Positions 15,859 to 25,080 of a stretch of 64,000 nt of DNA are shown here, one piece after another (within the stretch, counting starts at the first letter, position 1; the number at the start of each line of letters is the position of its first letter). The stretch spans positions 639,564 through 703,563 of the forward strand of contig NZ_JACHJK010000003.1 of assembly GCF_014203595.1 (NCBI RefSeq), in the 5' to 3' direction. The position numbers and the translations under genes were made by a program. The DNA comes from Streptomyces echinatus (GTDB taxonomy: Bacteria > Actinomycetota > Actinomycetes > Streptomycetales > Streptomycetaceae). A model generated the notes under the pieces. It saw only the letters and a list, made by a program, of their open reading frames with translations, ran no database searches and was not told where the DNA came from.

Positions 15859-16719
15859 GTGCTCACGACCGCCGCCACCAGCCACACGCTCTCCGTCCCG
15901 GGCGCCACCCTCCACTACCGGACGCAGGGCAGCGGCCCCGTCCTGCTGCTCTCCCAGAGCGGCGAGGGCGACGCGGACCGCACGGTCGACCTCGTCCCGC
16001 ACCTGGCCGACGCCTTCACGGTCGTCACCTACGACCGTCGCGGCCTGTCGCGCAGCACGCTCGACACGCCCGCCCGTCCCGTCACCATGGCCGACCACGC
16101 CGACGACATCGCCCGGCTGCTCGCCGCGGTCACCGACGAGCCCGCGCTGATGGCCGGCTTCAGCATGGGAGCCGCCATCGGCCTCCAGACCGTGGCCCGC
16201 CACCCGGGCGTACTGAGCACGCTGATCGCCCACGAGCCCGTCATGCCGAACCTGCTGCCCGAGGCGGACCGGGCGGAGCACGTCGCGGAACTGAGGGCCA
16301 TCCAGGAGGCGCACGCGACCGGGGGCCTGACGGCCGCGTTCCCGGCGATCGCCCGGCATCTCGGCATCGATCCGGCGCACGACGAGACCGAGGCCGGCCT
16401 CACCCCGCAGCCGCTGACGGCCCGCCGCGAGGCCAACTTCGCGTTCTTCATCGGAACGGAGTTCACCGCCGTCACCACGGACGGCCTGCGTCCGGCGGAG
16501 GTGGTGCGAGCCGCGACGCGTACGGACACGCGGATCGTCCCGGCGACCGGCCGGACCACCCGGCCGACGGTCCACACCTACCGCTGCGCGCTGGCGCTGG
16601 CCGCACGGCTCGGCACGGAGCCGGTCCGGTTCCCGGGCGGCCACAACGGCAACACCGCGTTCCCGCGGGCCACCGCCCGGCTCCTGAAGGACCTCCTCAC
16701 GGACCCGCTCAAGGGGTGA
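15859..16719 (+). CDS. Alpha/beta hydrolase
   Basis: A 286-residue alpha/beta hydrolase starting at GTG, with AGGGGGA seven bases upstream. It has the strand LHYRTQGSGPVLLLSQSGEG, a nucleophile elbow GFSMGAAIG (Ser) and a late His in PGGHNGN. The oxyanion HG motif is replaced by QSGEG, common in one branch of Streptomyces hydrolases. It is divergent to the MarR gene and probably induced by that regulator's ligand. The substrate is unknown. Confidence 0.88.
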   Translation: MLTTAATSHTLSVPGATLHYRTQGSGPVLLLSQSGEGDADRTVDLVPHLADAFTVVTYDRRGLSRSTLDTPARPVTMADHADDIARLLAAVTDEPALMAGFSMGAAIGLQTVARHPGVLSTLIAHEPVMPNLLPEADRAEHVAELRAIQEAHATGGLTAAFPAIARHLGIDPAHDETEAGLTPQPLTARREANFAFFIGTEFTAVTTDGLRPAEVVRAATRTDTRIVPATGRTTRPTVHTYRCALALAARLGTEPVRFPGGHNGNTAFPRATARLLKDLLTDPLKG

Positions 16720-17110
16720 CCACCCGGGACGCTCCCGGTGGTCGCGTCCGCCCGGCGCACCGGCCTGTTCCGGCCGAGTCGGGGCCGTCGCGGGGCCGCG
16801 TCGCTTGCGGACGTCATGGAGCCCGGCTCGACGCCGGGCCCCGCCGCCTCGGCGAACGGGGCGAGTGCGCCGGACCGCGCTGAAACGGTTGAAGCGTCAT
16901 ATGAACCCAAGGTGCGGCCGGTGCCGCGTCTTCGCAGGGCAACGGCCGCCCTTCCCCGCAACCACCGGTCTGTCCGAAGTCCGGCCCAGAGGTGTTGCGT
17001 TCGCCCCGTCGCACTGATTCCTTCGGCTCTTGAACACACGAGGGGCCGGCGCCTGCCGGTTCTTCGGCCGACCCGAACGTCATCTGTCCAAGAGTCAGGA
17101 AGTCAAGTCA
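16720..17110. other. Intergenic region without a supported gene
   Basis: These 391 bases between the hydrolase and the amylase-inhibitor gene show no ORF with convincing coding character. The 3' half is less GC-rich and presumably holds the promoter of the secreted inhibitor; no clear -35/-10 pair or dyad stood out. Confidence 0.5.
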
Positions 17111-17431
17111 GTGCAGAACTGGATGAAATGGCCCGCGAAGACAGCAGGCTTCGTCATGTCTTTGATGCTTCCACTCGCCCTCGCGCAGCCGGCCCTCGCG
17201 GGTCCCCAGACCTCCGGGGCGGCCCCCTCCTGCGTCGCCCTGTACGAGAGCTGGCGCTACACCGATGCCGCCAACGACTGCGCCGACACGGTCACGGTGA
17301 TGGTCGTCTACCAGGACGGCGCGACCGGCCTGTGCCAGACGCTCCCGCCGGGCGCCTCCCGCACCGTCGGCGAGGGGTACCTGGGTCAGCACGGTCACGC
17401 CGACCACCTCGCCGTCTGTGGGACCCCCTGA
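17111..17431 (+). CDS. Secreted alpha-amylase inhibitor, tendamistat family
   Basis: A 106-residue precursor. The first 31 residues form a Sec signal (LMLPLALAQPALAG). The mature protein of about 75 residues starts near GPQTSGAAPSCV and matches tendamistat in its landmarks: APSCVALYESWRYTDA with the inhibitory Trp-Arg-Tyr triplet, four cysteines at the right spacing for two disulfides, and a C-terminal GYLGQHGHADHLAVC. Proteins of this family block alpha-amylase with the WRY loop. The GTG start at 17111 is preceded by AGGAAG at eight bases. It is a single gene, convergent with the S9 peptidase. Confidence 0.93.
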   Translation: MQNWMKWPAKTAGFVMSLMLPLALAQPALAGPQTSGAAPSCVALYESWRYTDAANDCADTVTVMVVYQDGATGLCQTLPPGASRTVGEGYLGQHGHADHLAVCGTP

Positions 17432-17468
17432 CGGGACGGCGGCGCGGCGACGGCCGGAGCGTGCCGGG

Positions 17469-19703
17469 TCAGCCGGTCAGGTGCCGTTGCAGCCAGTCGG
17501 CGGCGGTGCGGCGGAAGAGCCGTCGGTTGTCGGCGCGGAGGAAGTCATGTCCCTCGTCGCGCAGCGTGAACAGTTCGGCGCTCAGGCCGCGTTCGCGGGC
17601 GGCCCGGACGAACTGCTCCGACTCCCCGGGCGGCACATTGGTGTCGTGCTCCCCGTGGACGGCGAGCACCGGCGCGCGCAGCGCGTCGATGCGGCTCATC
17701 GGCGACAGCGAGTGCAGCAGCTCGCGGTCCCGCTCGGGGTGGCCGTACTTGTGCGCGGCCGACTGCGCGATCCAGGGCTCGGTGCCCTCGAAGAACGTCG
17801 CGAAGTCCGACATGCCGCACACCGCCACGCCGGTACGGAAGAGTTCCGGGTGCCAGACCAGGGAGGCGAACGTGAGATAGCCGCCGTACGAGCGGCCCAT
17901 GACCGCCAGCCGGGACGGATCGGCCGGGCCGGCCAGTACCGCGTGGGCGGCGCAGTCGGCCACGTCCTCGATCGCGGCGAACCGGCCGTCGGCCAGGTCC
18001 GCGTCGACGAACGAGCGGCCGTGCCCGCCGGACCCCCGTACGTCGGGCGCGAAGATGTCCAGCCCGCGCCCCAGGATCTCGTGGTAGAGCGGGTTGAGGA
18101 CGGGGCGTTCCTGTTCCTCCGGGCCGCCGTGCAGATGGATCACGCAGGGCGCCGGTTCGGCGGGGCCGCGCCCCGGCGCACGGTAGTACCACCCGTTCAG
18201 CGGCAGCCCGTCCCGTGCCGTCAGCCCCAGCTGGACCGGTCGCACGGGCGGGCGGCCCGGGGGGACGGCGTCCTCGTCCCGGGACGACCACGGGGTGCGC
18301 AGCGGGGCCATGCTCTCGGGGATCCACCACACGCCGGGCCTGCGCTGGGACCCGGACAGGGCCAGCAGCAGCCGCGGGCCGGCGTCCACGATGCGGGTGG
18401 CGACCTCGTGGGGCAACGGCAGGGGCCGGGGCGGACCGGTGGCGGCTCCGGCCGTCCCGGACGGGCGGGTGTCCAGGACCTCCACCTCGCTGACGCCCCG
18501 GACGTTCCAGGCCAGCACGGCGGTGGCGCCGTCGTGGGCGCAGTGCAGCAGCTCCAGGTCGCTGCCCGCGCGCTCGGCCGCGACGTGCCAGCCGTGCGGC
18601 TGCCCGTCCGGGTCCAGTTCGGCGGCGAGCAGGACCGCGAACTCCCGGTAGGCGTCGCTGCGCAGCCAGATGGTGTCCGCGCGCGGCGAGAACCTGCCGA
18701 TCCACGGGTCGCCGTCGGCCACCGGCACCACAGAGGTGGTGGTGCGGTCGGTGGTGCGCATCACCAGCGCCTCGCGCCGTCCTCGGGGTCCCCGGCGCAG
18801 CAGCGCGAGACCGCCGTCGCGGCTGAGATCGCAGACGCGGAGGGTCGCCGCGTCCTTCTCGGCGGCGAGCAGGACGGGGGCGTACACGCCGTCGGGGTCG
18901 ATCAGATAGGCGGACAGTCCGTCGCCGAAGCCCGGCGTCGGGGCGGGGCGTCCCTCCCAGGAGGTGCCGGGGACCGTCGCGTCGGCGGCCGTCGCGGGTG
19001 CCGGCCGAGACAGGCCGCCGTCGTCGTGGGGTGCCGCGCCCAGGAGCACCGCGTCGCCGTCCCGGCGCGGCCCTCCGGACGGCAGGGGGGTCGGCAGTCC
19101 GGCTTCGGCCGGCCCGGGCTCCGTCGCGGCGGCCGGGAGCACGGGGACGGCGGTGGGCACCGCGACGGTGACCGCGACGGCCGAGCCGTCATGCGCCCAG
19201 CAGCCCAGATGGGCCGAGCTGCCCGGCTCCGCTCCGGCCAGGATGTGGCGGTCGCTCCCGTCGGGGCGTACGCAGAGCACCCGCAGGTGTTCGCCGCCGC
19301 CGGGAGCCGTGGTGTAGGCGATCCACCGGCCGTCGGGCGACCAGGACACCTCCTGGACGGGGTCAGGCTCGGTGTCGAGCAGACGCACCTCGTCGCCGTC
19401 GACGGACCCCACCCACAGCTGGGGCACGCCGGCGCGGTCGCAGATGTAGGCCACCTGCGCACCGGCGGGGTCGGCCGAGGGGTACCAGCAGCCGTGCGCG
19501 ACGAGGCGTGTGGGCACGTCGCGCGGCCCGGCGGCGTCCGGCAGCGGGATGCGCGCCGGGGCGGCGAAGGCGGGGCCGCGCTCGTCCGGCGCGGGTGCTG
19601 TCTGGCTCGCACTCCACGCCGGACGCCCGTCGGCGACCGCACCGGGGACCGCCGTGTCCTCCGCTACGCGCTCTTCGGTCAGATTCCGTGCGTCTGTAGC
19701 CAT
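17469..19703 (-). CDS. S9 family serine peptidase (prolyl oligopeptidase type)
   Basis: A 744-residue protein with an N-terminal beta-propeller rich in WD-like strands (VSWSPDGRWIAYTT) and a C-terminal alpha/beta hydrolase domain. The triad is Ser in MGRSYGGYLTF, Asp in VHGEHDTNVPP and His in RDEGHDFL, with the HLHGGPE oxyanion segment. It cleaves short peptides or acyl-peptides in the cytosol. I choose the ATG at 19703, with GGAGA upstream; its first codons overlap the 3' end of the amidotransferase gene, so the two are translationally coupled. It may degrade a small peptide made by the other two genes of this unit. Confidence 0.92.
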   Translation of the reverse strand: MATDARNLTEERVAEDTAVPGAVADGRPAWSASQTAPAPDERGPAFAAPARIPLPDAAGPRDVPTRLVAHGCWYPSADPAGAQVAYICDRAGVPQLWVGSVDGDEVRLLDTEPDPVQEVSWSPDGRWIAYTTAPGGGEHLRVLCVRPDGSDRHILAGAEPGSSAHLGCWAHDGSAVAVTVAVPTAVPVLPAAATEPGPAEAGLPTPLPSGGPRRDGDAVLLGAAPHDDGGLSRPAPATAADATVPGTSWEGRPAPTPGFGDGLSAYLIDPDGVYAPVLLAAEKDAATLRVCDLSRDGGLALLRRGPRGRREALVMRTTDRTTTSVVPVADGDPWIGRFSPRADTIWLRSDAYREFAVLLAAELDPDGQPHGWHVAAERAGSDLELLHCAHDGATAVLAWNVRGVSEVEVLDTRPSGTAGAATGPPRPLPLPHEVATRIVDAGPRLLLALSGSQRRPGVWWIPESMAPLRTPWSSRDEDAVPPGRPPVRPVQLGLTARDGLPLNGWYYRAPGRGPAEPAPCVIHLHGGPEEQERPVLNPLYHEILGRGLDIFAPDVRGSGGHGRSFVDADLADGRFAAIEDVADCAAHAVLAGPADPSRLAVMGRSYGGYLTFASLVWHPELFRTGVAVCGMSDFATFFEGTEPWIAQSAAHKYGHPERDRELLHSLSPMSRIDALRAPVLAVHGEHDTNVPPGESEQFVRAARERGLSAELFTLRDEGHDFLRADNRRLFRRTAADWLQRHLTG

Positions 19704-21460
19704 ATCTCCAGCAAAGCCACTTGCCACAGCGCGTTCGCTCCGCGCCTGGTGCGGTGTCGGTCCGGGGCCGCCAGGAGTCCGGCGACGTACGCGTCCTGGA
19801 AGAGTCCGCGCCGCCTGGCCTCGGGGGCGTTCAGCGCCTCGCGCACCCGCTCCAGGACGGGTCCCGCCATATGGGTGATCGCCGGGACCGGGAAGTAACC
19901 CTTGGGACGGTCGACCACCTCGCGGGGCAGCAGCTTGCGGCCGGCGTCCTTCAGGACGCCCTTGCCACCGTCGGCCAGCTTCAGCTCCGGAGGACAGGCG
20001 GCCGCCAGCTCCACCAGTTCATGGTCCAGGAAGGGCACGCGGGCCTCCAGACCCCAGTCCATGGTCATGTTGTCGACCCGTTTCACCGGATCGTCCACGA
20101 GCATGACGTGGGTGTCGAGCCGCAGGGCCGCGTCCAGGGCGGTCTCGGCCCCGGGCGCCGCCATGTGCTCCCGGACGAAGCGGTCGGAGACGTCGTCCGG
20201 CGCCAGCATGTGCGGCTGGAGCATGGCGGCGAGGTCGGCGTGCGACCGGTCGAAGAAGGTCTCGGCGTACCTGTCCGGCTCCTCCTCGCGGGCGGCGGAG
20301 GCGAGTCGTGGGTACCAGTGGTAGCCGGCGAACACCTCGTCCGCGCCCTGGCCGCTCTGCACGACCTTGACGTTCTGGGCCACCTGCTCGGACAGCAGGT
20401 GGAAGGCCACCACGTCGTGGCTCATCATCGGCTCGCTCATCGCCGCGACCGCCGCGTCCAGCGCCGTGGACACGCGCTCCGAAGGGACCAGCAGCTGGTG
20501 GTGATCGGTGGCGAACTCCCTGGCGATCAGGTCGGAGTACCGGAACTCGTCCCCCTCGTCACCGCCTTCCGACTCGAAGCCCACGCTGAACGTCGCCAGG
20601 TCCCGCTGCCCCTCGTCGGCCAGCAGTGCCACGATCAGGCTGGAGTCCAGGCCACCCGAGAGCAGGACGCCGACCGGGACGTCGGCGACCATCCGCCGGC
20701 TCACGGCGGTGCGCAGCGCGTCGAGCACCGCGTCCCGCCATTCGCTCGGGCTCATGCCCGCGTGCTCGGCGCGGCGGGTGTAGGACGGCTGCCAGTAGCG
20801 GCGGTCCCGGCAGGTGCCGTCCGGCTCGACGATCCGCACGGTGGCCGGGGGGAGCTTGCGCACCCCGGCGACGATGGTGTGGGGTGCGGCGACGGTCGCG
20901 TGCCAGGAGAGGTACTGGTGGACGGCGACGGGGTCCAGCGTGGTGTCGACGTCGCCGCCCGCGAGGAGGGCGGGGAGCGACGAGGCGAAGCGCAGCCGTC
21001 CGGCGGACCGCGTCAGGTACAGGGGCTTGATGCCGAGCCGGTCGCGACCGAGTATCAGGCGGCCGGTCCGGTGCTCGACGAGAGCGAACGCGAACATGCC
21101 GAGGAAGCGGTCGACGCAGGCGGTGCCCCACTGCCGGTAGGCGTTCAGGACGACCTCGGTGTCGGAGGTCGACAGGAACCGGTGGCCGAGGGCCTGGAGT
21201 TCCGCGCGCAGCTCCGCGTAGTTGTAGATGCAGCCGTTGAAGACGCCGGTGACCTCGTGCCGGGCGTCGGTCATCGGCTGGGCCCCGCGCTCGGAGAGGT
21301 CGATGATCTTCAGTCGGCGGTGGGCCAGTGCCACGGCGCCCCGCGACCAGATGCCCTGACCGTCGGGACCTCGGGGGGCGAGCCGGTCACTCATGCGTTC
21401 GACGGCCGCGAGGTCGGGCCGCTCGCCGTCGAAGCGTATCTCTCCGCTCAGGCCGCACAT
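19679..21460 (-). CDS. Asparagine synthase-type amidotransferase (N-acetylglutaminylglutamine amidotransferase-like)
   Basis: A 593-residue enzyme with two domains. The N-terminal class II glutaminase has the processed Met-Cys2 (MCGLSGEIRFDG) and RGPDG; the C-terminal synthetase domain has the PP-loop LLSGGLDSSL. The opening sequence and stretches such as VFNGCIYNYAELR, RDRLGIKPLYL and FASSLPALLAGGDVDTT read like the amidotransferase that makes the osmolyte N-acetylglutaminylglutamine amide rather than plain AsnB; this is my recollection of the family. GGAGGTG precedes the start. It follows a carboxylate-amine ligase and overlaps an S9 peptidase gene. Confidence 0.88.
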   Translation of the reverse strand: MCGLSGEIRFDGERPDLAAVERMSDRLAPRGPDGQGIWSRGAVALAHRRLKIIDLSERGAQPMTDARHEVTGVFNGCIYNYAELRAELQALGHRFLSTSDTEVVLNAYRQWGTACVDRFLGMFAFALVEHRTGRLILGRDRLGIKPLYLTRSAGRLRFASSLPALLAGGDVDTTLDPVAVHQYLSWHATVAAPHTIVAGVRKLPPATVRIVEPDGTCRDRRYWQPSYTRRAEHAGMSPSEWRDAVLDALRTAVSRRMVADVPVGVLLSGGLDSSLIVALLADEGQRDLATFSVGFESEGGDEGDEFRYSDLIAREFATDHHQLLVPSERVSTALDAAVAAMSEPMMSHDVVAFHLLSEQVAQNVKVVQSGQGADEVFAGYHWYPRLASAAREEEPDRYAETFFDRSHADLAAMLQPHMLAPDDVSDRFVREHMAAPGAETALDAALRLDTHVMLVDDPVKRVDNMTMDWGLEARVPFLDHELVELAAACPPELKLADGGKGVLKDAGRKLLPREVVDRPKGYFPVPAITHMAGPVLERVREALNAPEARRRGLFQDAYVAGLLAAPDRHRTRRGANALWQVALLEIWLQTHGI

Positions 21461-21629
21461 CAGGCAGCACCTCCGCGCTGAGGGTGCGGGGTGCGCGGCG
21501 ATGCGGTGTGCGCGGACCCGGCCGTCGGTGTCTGGTCGCGGCTGGTGGACATGGTGTTCGCTTCTCCTTCGCAGGGAGCCCGTCGGGGGCTCGGTGAAGT
21601 GGCGGACGTCGTCGCGCGCGCTGGGCGCG

Positions 21630-22823
21630 TCAGTTGCCGGCGATCCTCGCGGAGCGGGAGCCGGGGGCGTCCTGTGCGGGCCGTCGCAGGGAGGTGACGC
21701 GACCGGTGAGGCCGGCGGCGGACCGGCGGGGCCGGCCGGCGTCGCCGCGGGTTTCCGCTATCGCCAGATCGGTGCAGGCCAGCAGGTCCTCGGCGGCCGC
21801 CGTGCGGCGCATGCGATCGGCGGCGCTGCCGTCCTCGATCGCCTCTTCCGCGAGGTCGCGGACCGTCTGCCAGTCCCCGGCGGCCTCCAGCGCCGGGCGC
21901 ACCCGTTCCAGCAGCGCGCGGACGACCTGCGCCGCGGGCGCCTCATGGCCGGTGCACGGGTCGATCAGGGTTCCTTCGAGGCCGGATCGCGCGGCCCGCC
22001 AGGACGCGGCGCGCAGCCATTCGTGGCGGCCCTCGCAGGCGGGGGCCTGCGCCCGCTCCAGCCGGTCCCTGGCCTCGGTCGCGAGGGCCCGGAAGAGCCC
22101 CGCGAGGAGCACGACCGTCTCCGCGCGGGGGCAGGCGTCGCAGATGCGCAGTTCGAGCGTCTGCTGATGGGCGGAGGGCCGTATGTCGTAGTAGATCATT
22201 CCCGCGTCGCTGATGACGCCCGAGTCGATGAGCCCTTGCACGGCCGCGTCGTACTCGGCGGCGTCCGCGAAGCAGCCGACCGGCCCCGCGGTCGGCCAGC
22301 GCTGCCACAGCATCGTCCGCCAGCTGGCGTAACCGGTGTCGGCGCCCAGCCAGAACGGCGAACTCGCGGACAGGGCCAGCAGCACATGCAGCCAGGGCGA
22401 CACCTCGCACATCATGCGTACGGCCAGATCGCGGTCCGGGGCGTCGACGTGGATGTGTGTTCCGCAGATCAGCTGCTCGTCGGCGACCATGCGGTACTCG
22501 TCGACCATCCGGCGGTAGCGGCGCCCGGCGGTGGGGTGGATGTCGGCGGTGCTGGCCAGCGGCACCGTCCCGGCGGCGACCGCGGCCAGCCCGTGAGCCG
22601 TCACCGCGGCATCGAGCCGGCGTCTGGTGCCGACGATGTCACCGTGGAGGCCGTCCAGGGATGTGTGCACACCGCTGTTGGACTCCACGGTCGCCTGTTG
22701 CAGCTCGGTCGTGAAGGTTGGTCCGGGGAGCATCTCCAGCACGGTGTCGGCTCGCGGCACGAGCAGGCCCGTCTCCAGCTCGACAAGGTGGAATTCCTCT
22801 TCCACTCCGATGCGCACAGTCAC
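21630..22823 (-). CDS. Carboxylate-amine ligase, YbdK/GCS2 family
   Basis: A 397-residue ATP-dependent ligase of the glutamate-cysteine ligase 2 family. GVEEEFHLVE at the N-terminus, ELQQATVESNSGVH, GTHIHVDAPD and the late LELRICDACP are its hallmarks. Such enzymes join an amine to a carboxylate, usually making gamma-glutamyl-type bonds. The last 40 residues are Arg-rich and not part of the fold. GTG start with AGGAG six bases upstream. It is the first gene of a minus-strand unit with the amidotransferase and the S9 peptidase; the 170-bp gap could hold a second promoter. Confidence 0.9.
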   Translation of the reverse strand: MTVRIGVEEEFHLVELETGLLVPRADTVLEMLPGPTFTTELQQATVESNSGVHTSLDGLHGDIVGTRRRLDAAVTAHGLAAVAAGTVPLASTADIHPTAGRRYRRMVDEYRMVADEQLICGTHIHVDAPDRDLAVRMMCEVSPWLHVLLALSASSPFWLGADTGYASWRTMLWQRWPTAGPVGCFADAAEYDAAVQGLIDSGVISDAGMIYYDIRPSAHQQTLELRICDACPRAETVVLLAGLFRALATEARDRLERAQAPACEGRHEWLRAASWRAARSGLEGTLIDPCTGHEAPAAQVVRALLERVRPALEAAGDWQTVRDLAEEAIEDGSAADRMRRTAAAEDLLACTDLAIAETRGDAGRPRRSAAGLTGRVTSLRRPAQDAPGSRSARIAGN

Positions 22824-23104
22824 GACACTCCTAGGGGTGACGGACGAAAGGCCGACGGCCTCGCCCTCGGAACCGCCCCCGACGCAGCGGGCGGCGGGTG
22901 CCGCCTCTCCGACTTCCCATCTGGCTCATCACTAAGCAGTATCGCTCAATCGAGGTTTATACGTCACACATGAGCATCACGGTGGAGGTGGCCGACGCAC
23001 GGACGGCACCGGGCGGCCCTCCGCGGATGCGGAGCGCGAATCCGGCCAGCAGGGTGGGTACTCGGCGGAGCGACCCCCACGGAAACGACACGGCAGGTGC
23101 ACTC
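22824..23104. other. Divergent intergenic region with a likely plus-strand promoter
   Basis: This 281-bp space is AT-richer around 22925-22970. A TTTATACGT stretch at 22956-22964 could serve as a -10 for the DUF2945 gene. An in-frame ATG at 22971 would extend that protein by 45 residues, but these residues look non-domain. Confidence 0.4.
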
Positions 23105-23341
23105 ATGGCCAAGGCGAAGGACTCCTCCGGCGGGCAGCAGCCGTCCAAGGGCGACAAGGTCGCCTGGCGCAGTCACGGCAGCGAGACCACAGGCACCGTG
23201 GAGAAGAAGATCACCAAGCGCACCGAGGCATCCGGACGCACCGTGGACGCCTCCCCCGAGGACCCGCAGTACGAGGTGCGCAGCGACAAGTCCGGACGTA
23301 CGGCCGTGCACAAGCCGTCCGCCCTGAAGAGGAAGAAGTAG
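23105..23341 (+). CDS. DUF2945 (hypervirulence-associated TUDOR domain) protein
   Basis: A 78-residue basic protein. The core GDKVAWRSHGSETTGTVEKK is the DUF2945 SH3/Tudor-like barrel, followed by YEVRSDKSGRTAVHKP. These proteins are small, soluble and often found with DUF3140 proteins, as here (6-bp gap). The function is unknown; nucleic acid or protein binding is often suggested. The start at 23105 puts the domain at residue 15. Confidence 0.85.
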   Translation: MAKAKDSSGGQQPSKGDKVAWRSHGSETTGTVEKKITKRTEASGRTVDASPEDPQYEVRSDKSGRTAVHKPSALKRKK

Positions 23342-23347
23342 GCCGGC

Positions 23348-23689
23348 GTGGCGGGCGACGACGGACACCGCGAGACCTGGGACGCCTTCCGCGAACTGGT
23401 CAACATGACACCGTCCGCGCTGGAGAAATGGCTGGCGACGGACGACTCACGGGCGGCCGGAGAGCACAAGAGCGGAAGCGAGTCCACCGGTCACGCCTCC
23501 GGCCGCGCCATCGTGGACATCCTCCGCAAGAAGAAGGCCGACCTCTCGGACGCGGACTACGCGCACATGCGCAAGGTGACCGGCTACATCCGCCGTCACC
23601 TCGCACAGCGGCCGTCCGGGGACGTGCGCGACAGCCGGTGGCGCCACTCGCTGATGAACTGGGGCCACGACCCTCTCGCCGACGGCTGA
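23348..23689 (+). CDS. DUF3140 domain protein
   Basis: A 113-residue protein starting at GTG, six bases after the DUF2945 stop. The helical core ETWDAFRELVNMTPSALEKW, the segment RAIVDILRKKKADLSDADY and the C-terminal SRWRHSLMNWGHDP match DUF3140. It also recalls small DNA-associated helical proteins of actinobacteria, but no function is established. It is coupled with DUF2945. Confidence 0.85.
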   Translation: MAGDDGHRETWDAFRELVNMTPSALEKWLATDDSRAAGEHKSGSESTGHASGRAIVDILRKKKADLSDADYAHMRKVTGYIRRHLAQRPSGDVRDSRWRHSLMNWGHDPLADG

Positions 23690-23790
23690 GACCCCCGCCC
23701 CGTACGCGGGCCGGGACGCGCTCCCGCGTGCACGGCGGATGCCTACAGTGGAATGAGGCCGCCGCCCCCGACATCCCGAGCGGAGCACGT

Positions 23791-25014
23791 ATGAGGTACC
23801 CCGCCGCCGGACCGGACGACGGCCCCGGCACTCTGTTCGGTCTCGACGCGCTCGACGCCGCCGCGACGGCGCGGACGGGGAGAACGGCCGGGCACGTCGG
23901 CCGGGGCCCGGGACGCGCCCCGGACAGCCGCTTTCCCTTCCGGGACTCCCCCGCGGCCCGGCGCCTGCTGCCCGTGCGGACCGTCTACGCGGAACCGTCC
24001 GCCGCCCGCTCCCCGCGCGGCCGGGAGATCCTCGCCCGCTTCCCGGACGCCGAGGTGATCGAGGTGGACTCCCACTGGCGCATCCCGGGGCTGCACGGCA
24101 ACGAGGGAAACGTCGAGCGCTGGGTGCGCGTGAAGGGGGAGACGCTGGTCCTGGGCGAGAGGAAGACGCTGACCACGCGCCCCAACGGCCGCTCCGCCGA
24201 CTGGATCGCCCCCGGGCCCTCCAACGGCTGCGCCATGGCCTGCGCGTACTGCTACGTACCGCGCCGCAAGGGCTACGCCAACCCCATCACCGTCTTCACC
24301 AACATCGACGGCATCATCGCCCACCTGGCCCGCCACATCGCATGCCTCGGCCCCAAGCGGGAGCCCAACCAGTGCGACGAGACGGCCTGGGTCTACGACA
24401 TCGGGGAGAACGGCGACTGTTCGGTGGACGCGCTGGTCTGCGACAACCCCGCGGACCTCGTGCGGGCCTTCCGCCGGTGGCCCTCGGCGAAGGCCTCGTT
24501 CGCCACCAAGTTCGTCAATCCCGACCTGCTGACCCTGGATCCCCGGGGCCGCACGCGTATCCGGTTCTCGCTGATGCCCGCCGCCGACTCGCGGCTGCTG
24601 GACCTGCGGACGTCGCCGGTGGACGACCGGATCGCCGCGGCGGCGGACTTCCTGGACGCGGGCTACGAGGTCCACTTCAACCTCTCCCCCGTCGTCCTGC
24701 GGCCCGGCTGGGAGGACGCCTGGACCGAACTGCTCCGGCAGCTCGACGACGTCCTGCCCGACCGGGTCAAACGGCAGGCGGCCGCCGAAGTGATCATGCT
24801 GACCCACAACCGGGAGCTGCACCAGGTCAACGCGGTCTGGCATCCCCGCGCCGAGGAGGTGCTGTGGCAGCCCGCCCTGCAGCAGGGCAAACGCTCGGAG
24901 AACGGGGCACTGAACGTGCGCTACGCCGACCGGGTCAAGGCGGAGGCACTGCACACGCTGCGCGGCCTCGTGGCGGCCCACGCGCCCTGGCTGCGCATCC
25001 GGTACGCCTTCTGA
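23791..25014 (+). CDS. Spore photoproduct lyase-like radical SAM protein
   Basis: A 407-residue radical SAM enzyme. Cys147-x3-Cys151-x2-Cys154 (CAMACAYCYV) would bind the 4Fe-4S cluster. Further segments PGPSNGCAMAC, FATKFVNPDLL, IRFSLMPA and YEVHFNLSPVV match the spore photoproduct lyase family. SplB repairs the spore photoproduct thymine dimer in Bacillus; Streptomyces homologues are known only by similarity. It may repair UV-damaged DNA, which fits the stress genes around it. Start at ATG 23791 with GGAG upstream. Confidence 0.88.
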   Translation: MRYPAAGPDDGPGTLFGLDALDAAATARTGRTAGHVGRGPGRAPDSRFPFRDSPAARRLLPVRTVYAEPSAARSPRGREILARFPDAEVIEVDSHWRIPGLHGNEGNVERWVRVKGETLVLGERKTLTTRPNGRSADWIAPGPSNGCAMACAYCYVPRRKGYANPITVFTNIDGIIAHLARHIACLGPKREPNQCDETAWVYDIGENGDCSVDALVCDNPADLVRAFRRWPSAKASFATKFVNPDLLTLDPRGRTRIRFSLMPAADSRLLDLRTSPVDDRIAAAADFLDAGYEVHFNLSPVVLRPGWEDAWTELLRQLDDVLPDRVKRQAAAEVIMLTHNRELHQVNAVWHPRAEEVLWQPALQQGKRSENGALNVRYADRVKAEALHTLRGLVAAHAPWLRIRYAF

Positions 25015-25080
25015 GGGCTTCGGCGCCACCGGCGAACATCTCCGGCCCGCCAGTGGGTACCCCGTCCACAGGAGGTTCCG

